A DNA stretch of 64,000 nt from Hormoscilla sp. GM7CHS1pb (GTDB lineage Bacteria; Cyanobacteriota; Cyanobacteriia; Cyanobacteriales; Desertifilaceae). Location of the stretch: positions 558,001 to 622,000 of the forward strand of contig JACONN010000003.1 of the NCBI GenBank assembly GCA_014323675.1. Reading direction: 5' to 3'. The notes beneath the pieces are model-generated. The model was given only the letters and a program-made list of their open reading frames with translations. It had not been told where the DNA came from and did no database searches. Positions 51,688-61,446 of the stretch are shown here, in pieces; the first letter of the stretch is position 1; every line of letters begins with the position of its first letter. Position numbers and translations under genes: made by a program.

Positions 51688-52848
51688 GTGACAGCCCAAC
51701 CCGGAACCATCAGCCGGGAAACTGTGTAATCCTTGTGGGTCCAAACCCCACCCTCCGGATACGGGAGGTACACCGGTCCCAACTGCTGCAGAGTGACATC
51801 ACTGGCGGTGGAGAGTAGGGACTCAAATGTAGGAAAGCTGGAAGCCCAATCCAGTAAAGCCGCTAGGAAAGATGCTCATGGCCAACGATAAGTGAATCTG
51901 TATAAGCCTCGTCATATTCTACCAGCGAAATAAGGCTGATACGCTGGACCAAAAGGTAATGGTAGGTGTGGATAGTTGTGGGTTATAACTATCCCGTATC
52001 ACAAAAACCCTCCCGGGGTAATGCAGGGGCCTAAAAGCATCATATGGATTATACGGAACGTTATAACCTCTGTTGTACTATCCATGGACCGGCACTAAGC
52101 CGACCAGGGGATAAGTGAGATGTTAAGCGAAAGGCAACAGGGGGGGGATGTCGCTTGTTGCTAACGCCTGGGGTAATGCTCAGGATAGGATGCGAACTGG
52201 AACCGAACTAACCAACCAAGGAAACGCTGCGATTCCAGTTAGCCGCTGACGTAGGACGGATATGGTGAGAAATCGGAGGGGAGAGTAGCTCTAAACGATA
52301 CGGTGCCAGTGAATTCGTTCATGAGGCATATATACGAAGTTAAAGTTCAAGCGGTAGTGATAAACATGTAGTGATGTGATGGCTAGTCTGTCCCAATAGG
52401 TGTGGGGATGTGGCATTTTCAATTTTTCGGCTGGGACGTCAATGCCTGAAATATCGTTATTTGACTTGCCGTTGGATGCCACTATTGCGATCTCCGTCTG
52501 AGCTTTCTTGTGCTAACATCACTACTTGTGACCCACTACCGTTCAAGCGAGGTAAAAGCTTGCGGTACTCAGCCCAGCAGAAGCCAGGGAGGGACCACGT
52601 TAGGAAAGGATGACAACGATGGGTTGGCAGTTTTCCCGTTATTCACCGCCCGAGGCTTGACGTGATTTAACTTGTACGAAATGAGAAATAGAAGGGGCAA
52701 AATTCCAGATGATAAGGCCAGAACGGAGTAATCCAATCAAGGGCTACCGATGACAACGGACTCACCAACCAGGAGCCTCCTGCGGTGAAAGTCGCAAGTC
52801 CGGTTTTGAAAGGGAGGGTTGGTACGCGAGTACTAGCTCGACCCCGAC
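51688..52848 (+). ncRNA. Inner group II intron
   Basis: Complete set of blocks from CCGGAACCATCAGCCGGGAA to domain VI ending CTCGACCCCGAC (52848). 5' end unsure (GTGAC at 51688 rather than GTGCG). Its domain IV region carries a 188-bp MITE. Confidence 0.65.
52353..52540. mobile_element. 188-bp MITE with GGTAGTG ends and 8-bp target duplication, inside the intron
   Basis: Inverted ends GGTAGTGATAAACATGTAGT and ACTACTTGTGACCCACTACC. Target duplication GTTCAAGC at 52345-52352 and 52541-52548. Related ends GGTGGTGATAAACATGTAGT occur at 44135. An open minus-strand frame inside (IVASNGKSNNDISG) is short and of unknown origin. Confidence 0.8.
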
Positions 52849-53341
52849 CTGTCCAATGGCTAATATCGTACTCAAAGAACTCCCGGGGAAGAGTAGGGGC
52901 CTCTAAAAGCATCATAATGATACCATGGAACAAAGTAACCTTCAATATGCTGTCCGCCTGGAATGTCTTGAGGGTAGACAAGTTAGATGATAAGCGCAAG
53001 CTATTGAGGGAAGGATGTACTAAGAAGCTAAAGCTTGGAGTAATGTCCGGGATATGCTAACGTAGTACGGTGATAATAGGAAATAACCGGAACTAGTAGT
53101 CTTGATTACGCCACGGCGACCAGCTTCCCAAAAGGAACTAGGTTATGGATTTCTGGTAAAACGGTCTTGTAAATTGGTGACACTTTTGGTTTGCCGGCAG
53201 CGCCACTCACCAACCAGATTAGGGACGAAAGAACAGGTTAAGAGGCTAAACAGGGATAACCCTGATATAAGCTATCCATGACACGGACCTATTACCCAGT
53301 AGCCTCCTGCGGTGAAAGTCGCAAGTCCGGTTTCGATTTTT

Positions 53342-53381
53342 CTGAGGTTTGTAGTGAGGACGGAATCACTACAAACCTCAG
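53342..53381. repeat. Perfect 15-bp-stem palindrome between intron domains V and VI
   Basis: CTGAGGTTTGTAGTG, ten bases, CACTACAAACCTCAG. It interrupts CGGTTTCGA...GTAAGGGAGGA where the other introns pass directly from domain V to VI. Confidence 0.8.
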
Positions 53382-53511
53382 TAAGGGAGGATTGGGAGGC
53401 GACTCCCAGTTCGACCCCAGCCCAAAGCGTGGCTTATGGCGGCTTGCCTAGATATGCAGAGATTTTTAGAAGCGGCTACAAATATTATGTAAAATAAGAC
53501 CTGATTTAGTC

Positions 53512-54162
53512 ATGCGAATTGCCAGTCGTCCTCCCCAACCAGAAGCACCGTTCCGGAAAAATCAGACGCGAACCCGCATCTTACAAGCGGCGCAGCGGTT
53601 GTTTGCCCATAAGGGATATGACGGGACCACTACCCGGGACTTGGCACGGGCAGCTGGTGTCGCGGAAGGAACAATATTTAGGCATTTTGACAGTAAAAAA
53701 GCAATTTTAATTGAAATTGCCAGCGCTGGCTGGATTGAAATTCTGACGGATCTACTGACGGACTTGAGTGAGATGGCAAGCTATCGGGCTGTCGCTCAAA
53801 TGATGCGTCGGCGGATGGTGCATATGCAGAAAAATAACGATATACTCAGAATATGTTTTATGGAAGCGCAGTTTCACCCGGATTTGCGCGATCGCATCCA
53901 GTCGGAAGTAATCGTTAAAATGACGGATGTGGCGGAAGCTTTCATCCAAACGGGAATCGATCGGGGGATCTACCGCCCCATGAACCCGAGAATTGTGGCT
54001 CAGGTATTTTTGGGCATGTTTACGATCGCAGGGTTCAGCAAAAACACGCTTGTGGAACCGAACTCTTCTCCCCAAGACATGAAGGAAATGGCGGAAGTGC
54101 TTGCTGATATATTCCTAAATGGTGTTTTAGCTAATCCCGAAAAATTGAAAAGTGAAAATTGA
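53512..54162 (+). CDS. TetR/AcrR-family transcriptional regulator
   Basis: 216 residues. The N-terminal HTH (residues 18-65) has RTRILQAAQRLFAHKGYDGT, TTRDLARAAGVAEGTIFRHF and DSKKAILIE, the standard TetR DNA-binding helix-turn-helix. The C-terminal ligand-binding half is helical (FMEAQFHPDLRDRIQSEVIV). The ligand and target are unknown. No divergent or adjacent exporter is close; the intron lies just upstream. ATG 53512 begins MRIASRPPQPEAPFRKNQT. Confidence 0.92.
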   Translation: MRIASRPPQPEAPFRKNQTRTRILQAAQRLFAHKGYDGTTTRDLARAAGVAEGTIFRHFDSKKAILIEIASAGWIEILTDLLTDLSEMASYRAVAQMMRRRMVHMQKNNDILRICFMEAQFHPDLRDRIQSEVIVKMTDVAEAFIQTGIDRGIYRPMNPRIVAQVFLGMFTIAGFSKNTLVEPNSSPQDMKEMAEVLADIFLNGVLANPEKLKSEN

Positions 54163-54439
54163 GCAATTGTTAATCGCGATGGCGCCGTCCGCGCCAAACA
54201 TCAGCTATCAGCTATGAGCATAATGTAGCACGGCCTCGGCAGACTTGTCAACCTCCCCAACTGTGCGATCGCATTGCTTGCTTATACTTCAATGCCTTCG
54301 TCAACTTATCGCTCTAACGGGCGATCTATTTCTGGTAAATAAAGATTAATATAGATAAGTGCTATCGCATAAAGATCCTTGCAAGCGATCGCGCTAGTGC
54401 GGTGGATAATAAAAAAAGAGCCTGGTAATTATATATTTT

Positions 54440-55081
54440 GGCTCTTCGGTACTTAGTATGGTCAATACTCCGGACAGTTTTTAAATCCGAGAACCACCAT
54501 GTAGCAAGGTTGCGGCAAAAAGCGCCTTAATTTTTTCCAAGTCAGCCCCAGGGCTAACTTACCCAAAATTGCTTATGATCGCAAATGCTGACGCTGCAAG
54601 CCTGACAGCGAAGTTGTCAAAACGGGCGCATCGGTAGCTTTGGGGGAGTAAGTAGTTCGTAGTTCGTAGTTCGTAGTTATTATCAGATACTCGGATGCCC
54701 AGTACCAGAGGGTTTCAGTCTGTAGGACAAGATTACGAATAGGCATTTTCAATGGGCGACAGCTTACCAACCGAGATCCCCCTGTTCCCCTGTTCCCCCA
54801 TTCCCCCATTCCCCCATTCCCCATTCCCCATTCCCCTGTTCCCTGTTCCCTGTTCCCTGTTCCCTTCCCCCAACCATAGGAGACGCCCTGTCAAAACTGT
54901 CCGGACTATTGATGGTATAATGTCTAAAAAAATCAGGCTCTAAGCCTTGCGCAGCAAGGCTTAGAGCCCCTTAGCATCCCCAATGAAGGTAAAATGGCTT
55001 AGCCAAGTTGCCAAACCCTTGCAGTGTAATGCTTTCAGCGATTTTTAACTATCAATTTAGCAAATCAAGTACCGAAGACCC
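54440..55081. mobile_element. ISL3-like MITE containing a second MITE
   Basis: Ends GGCTCTTCGGTACTTAG and GTACCGAAGACCC with 8-bp target duplication TATATTTT (54432-54439, 55082-55089). After removing the nested 450-bp element plus one duplication copy, about 188 bp remain, the same length as the sister at 40657-40844, with matching blocks (CGATTTTTAACTATCAATTT versus its inverse there). Confidence 0.82.
54462..54911. mobile_element. 450-bp nested element with TCAATACTCCGGACAG ends
   Basis: Inverted ends TCAATACTCCGGACAGTTTT and AAAACTGTCCGGACTATTG, and a 4-bp target duplication ATGG (54458-54461, 54912-54915). It inserts into GTATGG/TATAATG of the host MITE. The interior has simple repeats GTTCGTAGTT and CCCCATTCCC. 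A single similar end is at about 14347. Confidence 0.78.
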
Positions 55082-55188
55082 TATATTTTTACCTGAGATC
55101 TGCTAGAGTACAGAGGACAACCTTGTTTTAAATCACAACTCGGGAAGGCACATATCACAGACAGACCACTTAGGGTTGGTAGATCATA

Positions 55189-56082
55189 ATGCAAGGAGCA
55201 ATTAACCAAGTTAACCAGGAACGAAAAATGTTTAGTGCAACTGCCTTAATTATTGAAGAGTTCTTAGTGCAACTGCGATCTAGCTATAGTCGCACTTATG
55301 GGGGCTATAAGTCAAGCTATAGCGAAATAGTTGTTTGGGCGGCGGGAATGGCTTTGGAAAACATTGCCAACAGCGACGCCCTTTATCATAATATGGAACA
55401 CACGATCGATGTTACCCTAGTAGGATTGGAAATTATGCGGGGGAAGCACATCCGTGAAGGTGGGGTGTCTCCGGAAGATTGGCTGCACTTCACTATCTCA
55501 TTATTATGCCATGATATTGGCTACGTAAGAGGAGTTTGTCGTCAAGACCGCCCGGAAGAAAACATGTATGCCACAGGGAAGAATGGCATGATAATAGAAT
55601 TGCCCGATGGTGTTTCTGATGCCAGTCTGACTCCCTATTATATAGACCGGGGACAACTGTTTGTTGAAGATCGCTTTGGAGGTCATAAACTCATTGATTC
55701 TGAGGTGATTAAGCAAAATATTGAATTGTCTCGCTTCCCCGTACCAGATGACTCCAATTATGCTGATACGGTCAACTATCCGGGGTTGGTTCGCGCTGCA
55801 TATCTGATCGGTCAGTTGAGTGACCCACGTTATATGCAAAAAATTACGGCTTTATTCTATGAATTTGAAGAGACGGGGATGAATAAAGAATTGGGATACC
55901 GCCATCCAGGAGATTTGCGTACTAGCTACTCGTCGTTTTTCTGGAATGTAGTCTCTCCTTATATCAAAACGGGGTTAAGTCACCTGAATTTAACTCAAGA
56001 TGGTAAACAAATCATTGCTAATCTCTATGCTAATGTGTTTCGGGTAGAGCATTCGGAACCGGAAATGCTGGGGGCAGCATGA
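55189..56082 (+). CDS. HD-domain/cyclic-nucleotide-phosphodiesterase-like protein
   Basis: 297 residues. Metal-site pattern HNMEHTIDVTLVGLEIMRGK at residues 66-85 (HxxxH), then LHFTISLLCHDIGYVRGVCR with the HD pair near 105, as in class I PDE or HD-type hydrolases. A later D in AAYLIGQLSDPRYMQ fits the last ligand. Soluble, no sensor domain. Substrate (cyclic nucleotide or other) not known. ATG 55189. No operon partner is evident; the upstream gap contains the nested MITE. Confidence 0.8.
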   Translation: MQGAINQVNQERKMFSATALIIEEFLVQLRSSYSRTYGGYKSSYSEIVVWAAGMALENIANSDALYHNMEHTIDVTLVGLEIMRGKHIREGGVSPEDWLHFTISLLCHDIGYVRGVCRQDRPEENMYATGKNGMIIELPDGVSDASLTPYYIDRGQLFVEDRFGGHKLIDSEVIKQNIELSRFPVPDDSNYADTVNYPGLVRAAYLIGQLSDPRYMQKITALFYEFEETGMNKELGYRHPGDLRTSYSSFFWNVVSPYIKTGLSHLNLTQDGKQIIANLYANVFRVEHSEPEMLGAA

Positions 56083-56366
56083 AATGATGACATCAGATCG
56101 ACAACCGCTTCCGCAACCAGATTAATACCCAATAATTGGGTTGCGGTTGACCGGTTGATTGACTATAATAACTATCGGAGGGCTCGGCATAGCGTTAGGG
56201 TCAGAGGATTACGGTAGGAGATGTTGTATTATAGAAGAGTATCGCCTTACCCACTCACGGGCGATCGGGCAAGCAGTGAGGCAAGATGTCAGATGTGACA
56301 GAATTTGTTAAACTAAATAAAGTTAGGGAAGTTTAAGTAGAATCGGAGAGGACACGAGCAGACAAT

Positions 56367-57842
56367 ATGAATCTAGTAATTACAGCACCTCAATCCCAAG
56401 AACTGTCGGTCCGTGAGTACAGTTCGACCAAAAATCGCTTCGACGCTTCGTGGGAGGCAATGATTTCCACCCTGCTGGGATGGGGACGGGCCGCAGGGGC
56501 GGATTTGATCGAATTCTTCCTAGAACGGGTAAACTATATTAGCTGTCTGGCAGAAGACGACGCGATCACCAGTATATCCCCCCGCCTGTCAACTGGCGCT
56601 GGGGTGAGAGTATTTCGCGGCAAAGCGGACTGCTATGTCAGCACCAACGACTTGACATTTGCAGGGCTGAAAGCTGCTTTGGAAAAAGGTCTCTCCATCC
56701 TGGGATTGCAATGGCCTCTTGCCAATTCCTACATCCCGGAAGTTACCCTGGAACCCCTCAGAGACTATGCTACCAGCAAAGGTAAGGAAATATGGCTGTC
56801 TGCATGTAGCTCGATGCGGGAAATGTCAGAGGTGCTGCTGGATGCTAATGCTAAACTGGCACTCAAAGCTAGTCACGTCCAGTCGAGGCGATCGATCTAT
56901 TTCCGAGATTGGCAAGAAGTTTTAGTTGCTGCCAGTGATGGCACCTTCGCCCGGGACATCCGCCTGACTCAATCTGTGGGTTACAATCTGTTGTGCGCTG
57001 ATGGAACCCATCGGTCCGCCATCAACAAACGCACTGGCAGCACCAGTCAAGCAGATTTCTTGAAAACCTGGGACTATGAAACTACGGCCTCGGAAGTGGC
57101 GGAAGCGGCAGGAAAAATGCTCTATGCTGATTACGTGGAGTCGGGAACTTATCCCATTATCATGGCGAATAAGTTTGGCGGGGTAATCTTCCACGAAGCC
57201 TGCGGACACCTGCTGGAAACTACTCAGATCGAAAAGAAAACTACTCCCTTCATCGATAAAAAAGGCGAAAAAATTGCTCACGAAAATCTGACGGCCTGGG
57301 ATGAGGGCCGATCGGGCCAGGCTTTTGGCACGATCGACATGGATGATGAAGGGATGCCCGCTCAAAAAACCCTGTTGATTGAAAATGGCATCCTGAAAAA
57401 CTTCATTGCTGACAGGGCAGGTTCCATGCGCACTGGACATCCCCGAACCGGCAGTGGACGGCGGCAAAGCTATACCTTTGCGGCAGCTTCGCGGATGCGG
57501 AATACTTACATCGCCCCCGGGGACTACTCCATTGATGACCTATTTGCCTCGATCGATAAAGGCATTTATTGTAAAAAGATGGGCGGCGGCAGCGTTGGCG
57601 CTACAGGTGAGTTTAACTTTGCCGTAGATGAAGCCTACCTGATTGAAAATGGCAAAATCACTAAGCCGCTGAAGGGTGCTACATTGATTGGTGAAGCTGG
57701 CGAAATCATGAACAAGATTTCTATGAGTTCCCAAGATTTGGGACTGGCACCTGGTTTCTGCGGCTCCGTTAGTGGTAGTATCTACGTGACAGTGGGACAG
57801 CCTCATCTGAAGGTGGATTCTATTACCGTTGGGGGACGTTAG
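56367..57842 (+). CDS. tldD: TldD-type metalloprotease subunit
   Basis: 491 residues. TldD/PmbA family. The C-terminal zinc motif HEACGH (about residue 273) in [15 protein letters not shown] is the catalytic HExxxH of TldD. Also [36 protein letters not shown] and the end [20 protein letters not shown]. With TldE it forms a heterodimer that processes peptides. ATG 56367. The partner follows after a 116-base gap that holds a hairpin. Confidence 0.94.
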   Translation: MNLVITAPQSQELSVREYSSTKNRFDASWEAMISTLLGWGRAAGADLIEFFLERVNYISCLAEDDAITSISPRLSTGAGVRVFRGKADCYVSTNDLTFAGLKAALEKGLSILGLQWPLANSYIPEVTLEPLRDYATSKGKEIWLSACSSMREMSEVLLDANAKLALKASHVQSRRSIYFRDWQEVLVAASDGTFARDIRLTQSVGYNLLCADGTHRSAINKRTGSTSQADFLKTWDYETTASEVAEAAGKMLYADYVESGTYPIIMANKFGGVIFHEACGHLLETTQIEKKTTPFIDKKGEKIAHENLTAWDEGRSGQAFGTIDMDDEGMPAQKTLLIENGILKNFIADRAGSMRTGHPRTGSGRRQSYTFAAASRMRNTYIAPGDYSIDDLFASIDKGIYCKKMGGGSVGATGEFNFAVDEAYLIENGKITKPLKGATLIGEAGEIMNKISMSSQDLGLAPGFCGSVSGSIYVTVGQPHLKVDSITVGGR

Positions 57843-57860
57843 TGTCAGACCAAGAATGGT

Positions 57861-57900
57861 AGGTTGGTAGGTTGGGTTTCGTTCCTAAACCCAACCTACG
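57861..57900. repeat. Hairpin plus tandem AGCAATT in the tldD-tldE gap
   Basis: GTAGGTTGGGTTTC and its inverse AAACCCAACCTAC, then four copies of AGCAATT (57912-57939). The hairpin is a common cyanobacterial interspersed sequence: similar at 44697-44730 (GTAGGTTGGGTAACG, CCAAACCCAACCTAC). Confidence 0.6.
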
Positions 57901-57958
57901 GATATGGTCAGCAATTAGCAATTAGCAATTAGCAATTAGCAAAAAAAGGAGATAGGTT

Positions 57959-59296
57959 GTGCCAAAAATTAAGGAAGTTACAAGTTCGGCCAAAGAGAGT
58001 GCTGAAAAGCTAGGCATCAAGAAATACGATATATTTGGCTCTTCTGTGGATGAAACGAGCGTGCAGATATATCAAGGAGAACCGAAACAGGTGAAAGCAT
58101 CCCAGCGATCGAGCGTGACGGTCCGGGTCTGGAATGAGGATAACACCATGGGGGTGACTAGCACCACAGATGTTGACCCAGAGGGGGTGGAATTGGCATT
58201 AAAAACTGCTTATGAGGCGAGTTTCTTCGGTGTGAAGGAACATGTTCCTGATTTTAGTCCCGAGGCCACGGCAAGTCTGGAAACTGCCGATCTCAAAAGC
58301 CCCCAAGCGCCCGCAGATCGGTTGCTTGCGGAATTGATCGGCGCCGAAAAAGAATTGCTGGCAGCATCGGAGGCGATCGCCAGCGTGCCTTACAATGGAT
58401 TAGCTCAAGAAGATATTGACCGATTTTATCTTAACAGCGACGGTGCAGCCAGGGCTGAAGGTAACTCCTACAGCTCGATTTTCCTGTACGGCAAAACCGA
58501 ACAGCCCGGGAAAAAGCCTCGCGGTGCTGGTGCTTTCAGAATTAGCCATTCCCTGGATGATTTAGATGTCAAGGGTTGTCTGCAAGAGGCGGCAGAAAAA
58601 ACTATCAGTCACTTGAACTATGAAAAGGTAAAGTCCGGTAAATATATGGTAGTTTTCTCAGGCGAAGCATTCATCAGTTTGCTGAATGCTTTCTCCAATA
58701 TTTTCAATGCTCAGAATATTCTTGACAAGCAAAGTCTCTCTACTCCTGAGTCTTTGGAAACTCAAATTGCTTCTCCCTTACTGTCTGTCTGCGACGACGC
58801 CCTGCATCCAGACAACGTGGCCGCGATCGCCTTTGATGGAGAAGGAACGCCAACCCGCCAAGTCCCCATAATTACCGAAGGCATTTTGACTAACTTCCTG
58901 CACAGTGCTGGAACTTCAAAACGGCTGAATGCTCAACCTACCGGTCATGCCGATATTGGCGCTAAAGTCAGGGTCAGCCCGAATTTTTATCACGTATTTC
59001 CAGGAGTGGCCGCCGAGCAAGAATACAGTCTGGCCGAGGCGAAAAACGTGATTTTCATCGACGAACTTCAGGCTCTCCATGCAGGAGTACAATCTTTACA
59101 AGGATCCTTTTCTTTACCCTTTGATGGTTGGCTGATGGATGACGGTAAAAAGACAAGTGTTGATTCTGCAACCGTTGCAGGAGACTTTTTGCAGTTGCTA
59201 AAATCCATTGTTTTTGTCGAGAAAGAACCGCAAATCACTCCCTCAGGAGTCTGTCCCAGAATCTGGGTTGATGGCTTGTCAATTACTTGTGAATAA
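57959..59296 (+). CDS. tldE: TldE/PmbA-family protein
   Basis: 445 residues with GTG start at 57959, AAGGAGATA upstream. TldE (PmbA) lacks the HExxxH site, as here, and pairs with TldD. Conserved stretches: NEDNTMGVTSTTDVDPEG, FYLNSDGAARAEGNSYSSIF, LNAFSNIFNAQNILDKQSLS and VIFIDELQALHAGVQSLQGS. It sits in tandem with tldD, so the heterodimer is almost certainly made from this operon. A hairpin follows the stop. Confidence 0.93.
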   Translation: MPKIKEVTSSAKESAEKLGIKKYDIFGSSVDETSVQIYQGEPKQVKASQRSSVTVRVWNEDNTMGVTSTTDVDPEGVELALKTAYEASFFGVKEHVPDFSPEATASLETADLKSPQAPADRLLAELIGAEKELLAASEAIASVPYNGLAQEDIDRFYLNSDGAARAEGNSYSSIFLYGKTEQPGKKPRGAGAFRISHSLDDLDVKGCLQEAAEKTISHLNYEKVKSGKYMVVFSGEAFISLLNAFSNIFNAQNILDKQSLSTPESLETQIASPLLSVCDDALHPDNVAAIAFDGEGTPTRQVPIITEGILTNFLHSAGTSKRLNAQPTGHADIGAKVRVSPNFYHVFPGVAAEQEYSLAEAKNVIFIDELQALHAGVQSLQGSFSLPFDGWLMDDGKKTSVDSATVAGDFLQLLKSIVFVEKEPQITPSGVCPRIWVDGLSITCE

Positions 59297-59298
59297 TG

Positions 59299-59348
59299 AT
59301 GAAAATTGTTAATTGAGGATGTTAAAATTTTCGATTAACAATTTTCAA
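59299..59348. terminator. Inverted repeat between tldE and the convergent HAD gene
   Basis: ATGAAAATTGTTAATT and GATTAACAATTTTCAAT with about 20 bases between, AT-rich. It fits a bidirectional terminator between converging genes. Confidence 0.5.
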
Positions 59349-59357
59349 TCGTTGCAA

Positions 59358-59963
59358 TCAATTCTCGGGTTGGTGAATCAAAAAATCGGGATTGTGTGCG
59401 GCTAATACTTCTGGAGAATTGAAACCCCAACTTACGGCGATCGCCCTAATCTTGGTTCTTTTTGCCGCTTCTATATCTCTGGTTTCATCTCCTACATAAA
59501 TTACCTCCTGGCGGTCTAATTTTGACTTACTTAACAAATGTTCGATCGCCCGCCCTTTTCCAAACAGATTCATTTCCGAGTGAATAAAATCAAACAGATG
59601 CTCCCAATCATGATTCTTGGTAAACAACTGCACATTTTTCCGATCGTTAGAGGTGAGAATACCCGGGTGATAACCCCGTTTTTTGAGTTCGAGCAAGACT
59701 TCTTTAATTCCGGGAACTGGTTTTAATTCATTAATGTGATTATTGAACTCCGAGCGTACCCTTTTCAGCAAAAAAGGTAACTTCCACAGAGGCAGACCAG
59801 ACTGCTGAATCACTTTTCTGGAACTTAAATTTTTGAGTTGAATCACGTCTTCAGGACTAGCGGGTTGATATCCAAATTCCCCAGACAAGCGATTAGTAAT
59901 AGAGACGATCGCATCTAGGGTATCGGCCAGAGTACCATCAAAATCAAAAATAATTACAGTCAT
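59358..59963 (-). CDS. HAD-family hydrolase (phosphoglycolate-phosphatase-like)
   Basis: 201 residues. Motif [12 protein letters not shown] with both nucleophile aspartates at the N-terminus, motif II T in GILTSN, motif III K in the [10 protein letters not shown] region, motif [15 protein letters not shown] cap of about 60 residues sits between I and II. Substrate not defined (phosphoglycolate or pyrophosphate-type). Overlaps the upstream queG by 4 bases (ATGA), so it is translationally coupled. Confidence 0.9.
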   Translation of the reverse strand: MTVIIFDFDGTLADTLDAIVSITNRLSGEFGYQPASPEDVIQLKNLSSRKVIQQSGLPLWKLPFLLKRVRSEFNNHINELKPVPGIKEVLLELKKRGYHPGILTSNDRKNVQLFTKNHDWEHLFDFIHSEMNLFGKGRAIEHLLSKSKLDRQEVIYVGDETRDIEAAKRTKIRAIAVSWGFNSPEVLAAHNPDFLIHQPEN

Positions 59964-60937
59964 TTATCTAACTCAGCAGACGTCCCATCTGCTTCCAGGT
60001 TAGCACGAGCATTCCGCCGCAGCATCTCTGGTTTAATCCGCCGCAGGGCCGAAGCCCGGAACCGCCGGTTCCACTCCGCATCGGAAATTTCTGCCAATTC
60101 ACTCAACTTGGGAGCCACATTCTCGGGATAGGGGTTAAACTCAGTCACGTCGGTTTCTTTAGCAAACCGCTGATTCCAGGGACAGACATCTTGGCAAATG
60201 TCGCAACCCGCAACCCAACCCGAAAGGTGAGACGCGATCGCCTTTGGTAAACTGTCGGCACGGTTCTCGATCGTATGATAGGCAATACAGCGATTAGCGT
60301 CTACCACAAATGGCTGAACGATCGCCCCCGTCGGACAAGCATCCAAACAGCGAGTACAGGTGCCACAATGTTTGGTATGGGGTCTATCTGGGGTTAACAC
60401 CAGATTAGTCAACAGTTCCCCCAAAAATACCCAAGACCCATACTCCCGGGTAATTACATTACCATTCTTGGCAATCCAGCCAATCCCCGCCGCCTGGGCC
60501 CATACCTTATCCTGGACGGGTCCAGTATCAGCATAGTAACGCACTTCCACTCCACAAGAGTGCGATCGCAGCCAATTAGCTAGCAGTTTCAACTTTTTGT
60601 CCATTACCCGATGGTAATCTCGTCCCCACCCATAGCGAGAGATTTTCCCGTACTGACTCCCTACCGTTCCCGAAAAATCGGGACGCTTGGGAGCAGTATA
60701 GTAATTGAGAGCTACCGTAATAATAGACTGAACTGAAGGCATTACCTGACGGATATCTTGACGCTTAGGATTTGCCATCCATTCCATATTTGCCTGGTAG
60801 CCATTTCCTAGCCATACCTGTAAACGTTCAACTGATTTACTGACAATGTTAGCATCTACAGCCGCTATGCCCACCTTATGGAAGCCCAATTCTAGCGCTT
60901 TTTGCTTTACCTGAGAGCTGCTCAGAGAAACATCCAT
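59960..60937 (-). CDS. queG: Epoxyqueuosine reductase
   Basis: Last step of queuosine tRNA modification, using cobalamin and two 4Fe-4S clusters. 325 residues. Cluster cysteines [17 protein letters not shown] and [16 protein letters not shown]-terminal [20 protein letters not shown], and the [20 protein letters not shown] and [18 protein letters not shown] signatures are of QueG. ATG 60937. Co-transcribed with the HAD gene. Confidence 0.96.
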   Translation of the reverse strand: MDVSLSSSQVKQKALELGFHKVGIAAVDANIVSKSVERLQVWLGNGYQANMEWMANPKRQDIRQVMPSVQSIITVALNYYTAPKRPDFSGTVGSQYGKISRYGWGRDYHRVMDKKLKLLANWLRSHSCGVEVRYYADTGPVQDKVWAQAAGIGWIAKNGNVITREYGSWVFLGELLTNLVLTPDRPHTKHCGTCTRCLDACPTGAIVQPFVVDANRCIAYHTIENRADSLPKAIASHLSGWVAGCDICQDVCPWNQRFAKETDVTEFNPYPENVAPKLSELAEISDAEWNRRFRASALRRIKPEMLRRNARANLEADGTSAELDK

Positions 60938-60968
60938 TTTTTATTTCGTAGACTTGTCCCGCCTGTTA

Positions 60969-60988
60969 GAGACGCCTAATAGCGTCTC
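60969..60988. terminator. Hairpin between the RsbW-like gene and queG
   Basis: GAGACGC, six bases, GCGTCTC, followed by GGTTAGTATT. It is placed after the stop of the minus-strand kinase gene. Confidence 0.45.
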
Positions 60989-61017
60989 GGTTAGTATTAA
61001 AAATATATTTTACTGAA

Positions 61018-61443
61018 CTACTTGGTGACCTCTGGTAAACTTGCTTCCAACTTCAGGCAGTTGCGACCATCTATCTGTAACCGGTACTCCACCAGATCCA
61101 TCAGACGATTCATGATCAGCCAGCCATAGCCACCTTCTTGCTTTTGTTTTGGGTCCGGTGGCAGATAAGTAGCCAGGTTGTATCCTTGACCGTGGTCCCA
61201 AACTTCCAAAGCAATATCGCGGCTTTTTAGTTCTAAACGCATCTGCACTGGCAATTCCTGTTGTTCTTTGTGGGCGTGACGCACCACATTCGAGAATGCT
61301 TCTACTAAAGCCAAGCGTACCCGATTCGATTGTCGAGGCCAATCGACCGATTCTCCTAGCTCAACTTCCAAACAACCTAGTAGCCAGGATTCTACAATAT
61401 TCAAAAACCTTAAGTCGCTTGGGACATTAAGCTCAGTTCTCAT
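61018..61443 (-). CDS. RsbW-like anti-sigma serine kinase/ATP-binding protein
   Basis: 141 residues, single GHKL ATPase domain: VRLALVEAFSNVVRHAHKEQ is the N-box (E..N), IALEVWDHGQGYNLA is the G1 box and EGGYGWLIMNRLMDLVEY is the G2 region. Such proteins phosphorylate or bind antagonist proteins in partner switching. It begins 3 bases after the PP2C gene stop, so it is in an operon with the phosphatase that would reverse its action. Target sigma or antagonist unknown. Confidence 0.9.
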   Translation of the reverse strand: MRTELNVPSDLRFLNIVESWLLGCLEVELGESVDWPRQSNRVRLALVEAFSNVVRHAHKEQQELPVQMRLELKSRDIALEVWDHGQGYNLATYLPPDPKQKQEGGYGWLIMNRLMDLVEYRLQIDGRNCLKLEASLPEVTK

Positions 61444-61446
61444 TAA

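Larger units (their letters stand above)
51010..53421 (+). ncRNA. Composite group II intron (nested or tandem)
   Basis: 5' end GTGCG at 51010 with domain I (GTTTCATTAGCCAACAACTG, TGGTACTCATGGGGG). A second domain I-like start follows near 51688 (CCGGAACCATCAGCCGGGAA), and two separate domain V/VI units: 52767-52848 (CCTCCTGCGGTGAAAGTCGC, end CGACCCCGAC) and 53297-53421 (same core, end CGACCCCAGC). Between the two domain V units is another copy of the middle part (AAAAGCATCATAATGATACC). The simplest reading is one intron inserted in another (twintron); tandem insertion cannot be excluded. No reverse transcriptase. The 3' end is uncertain. Confidence 0.8.
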
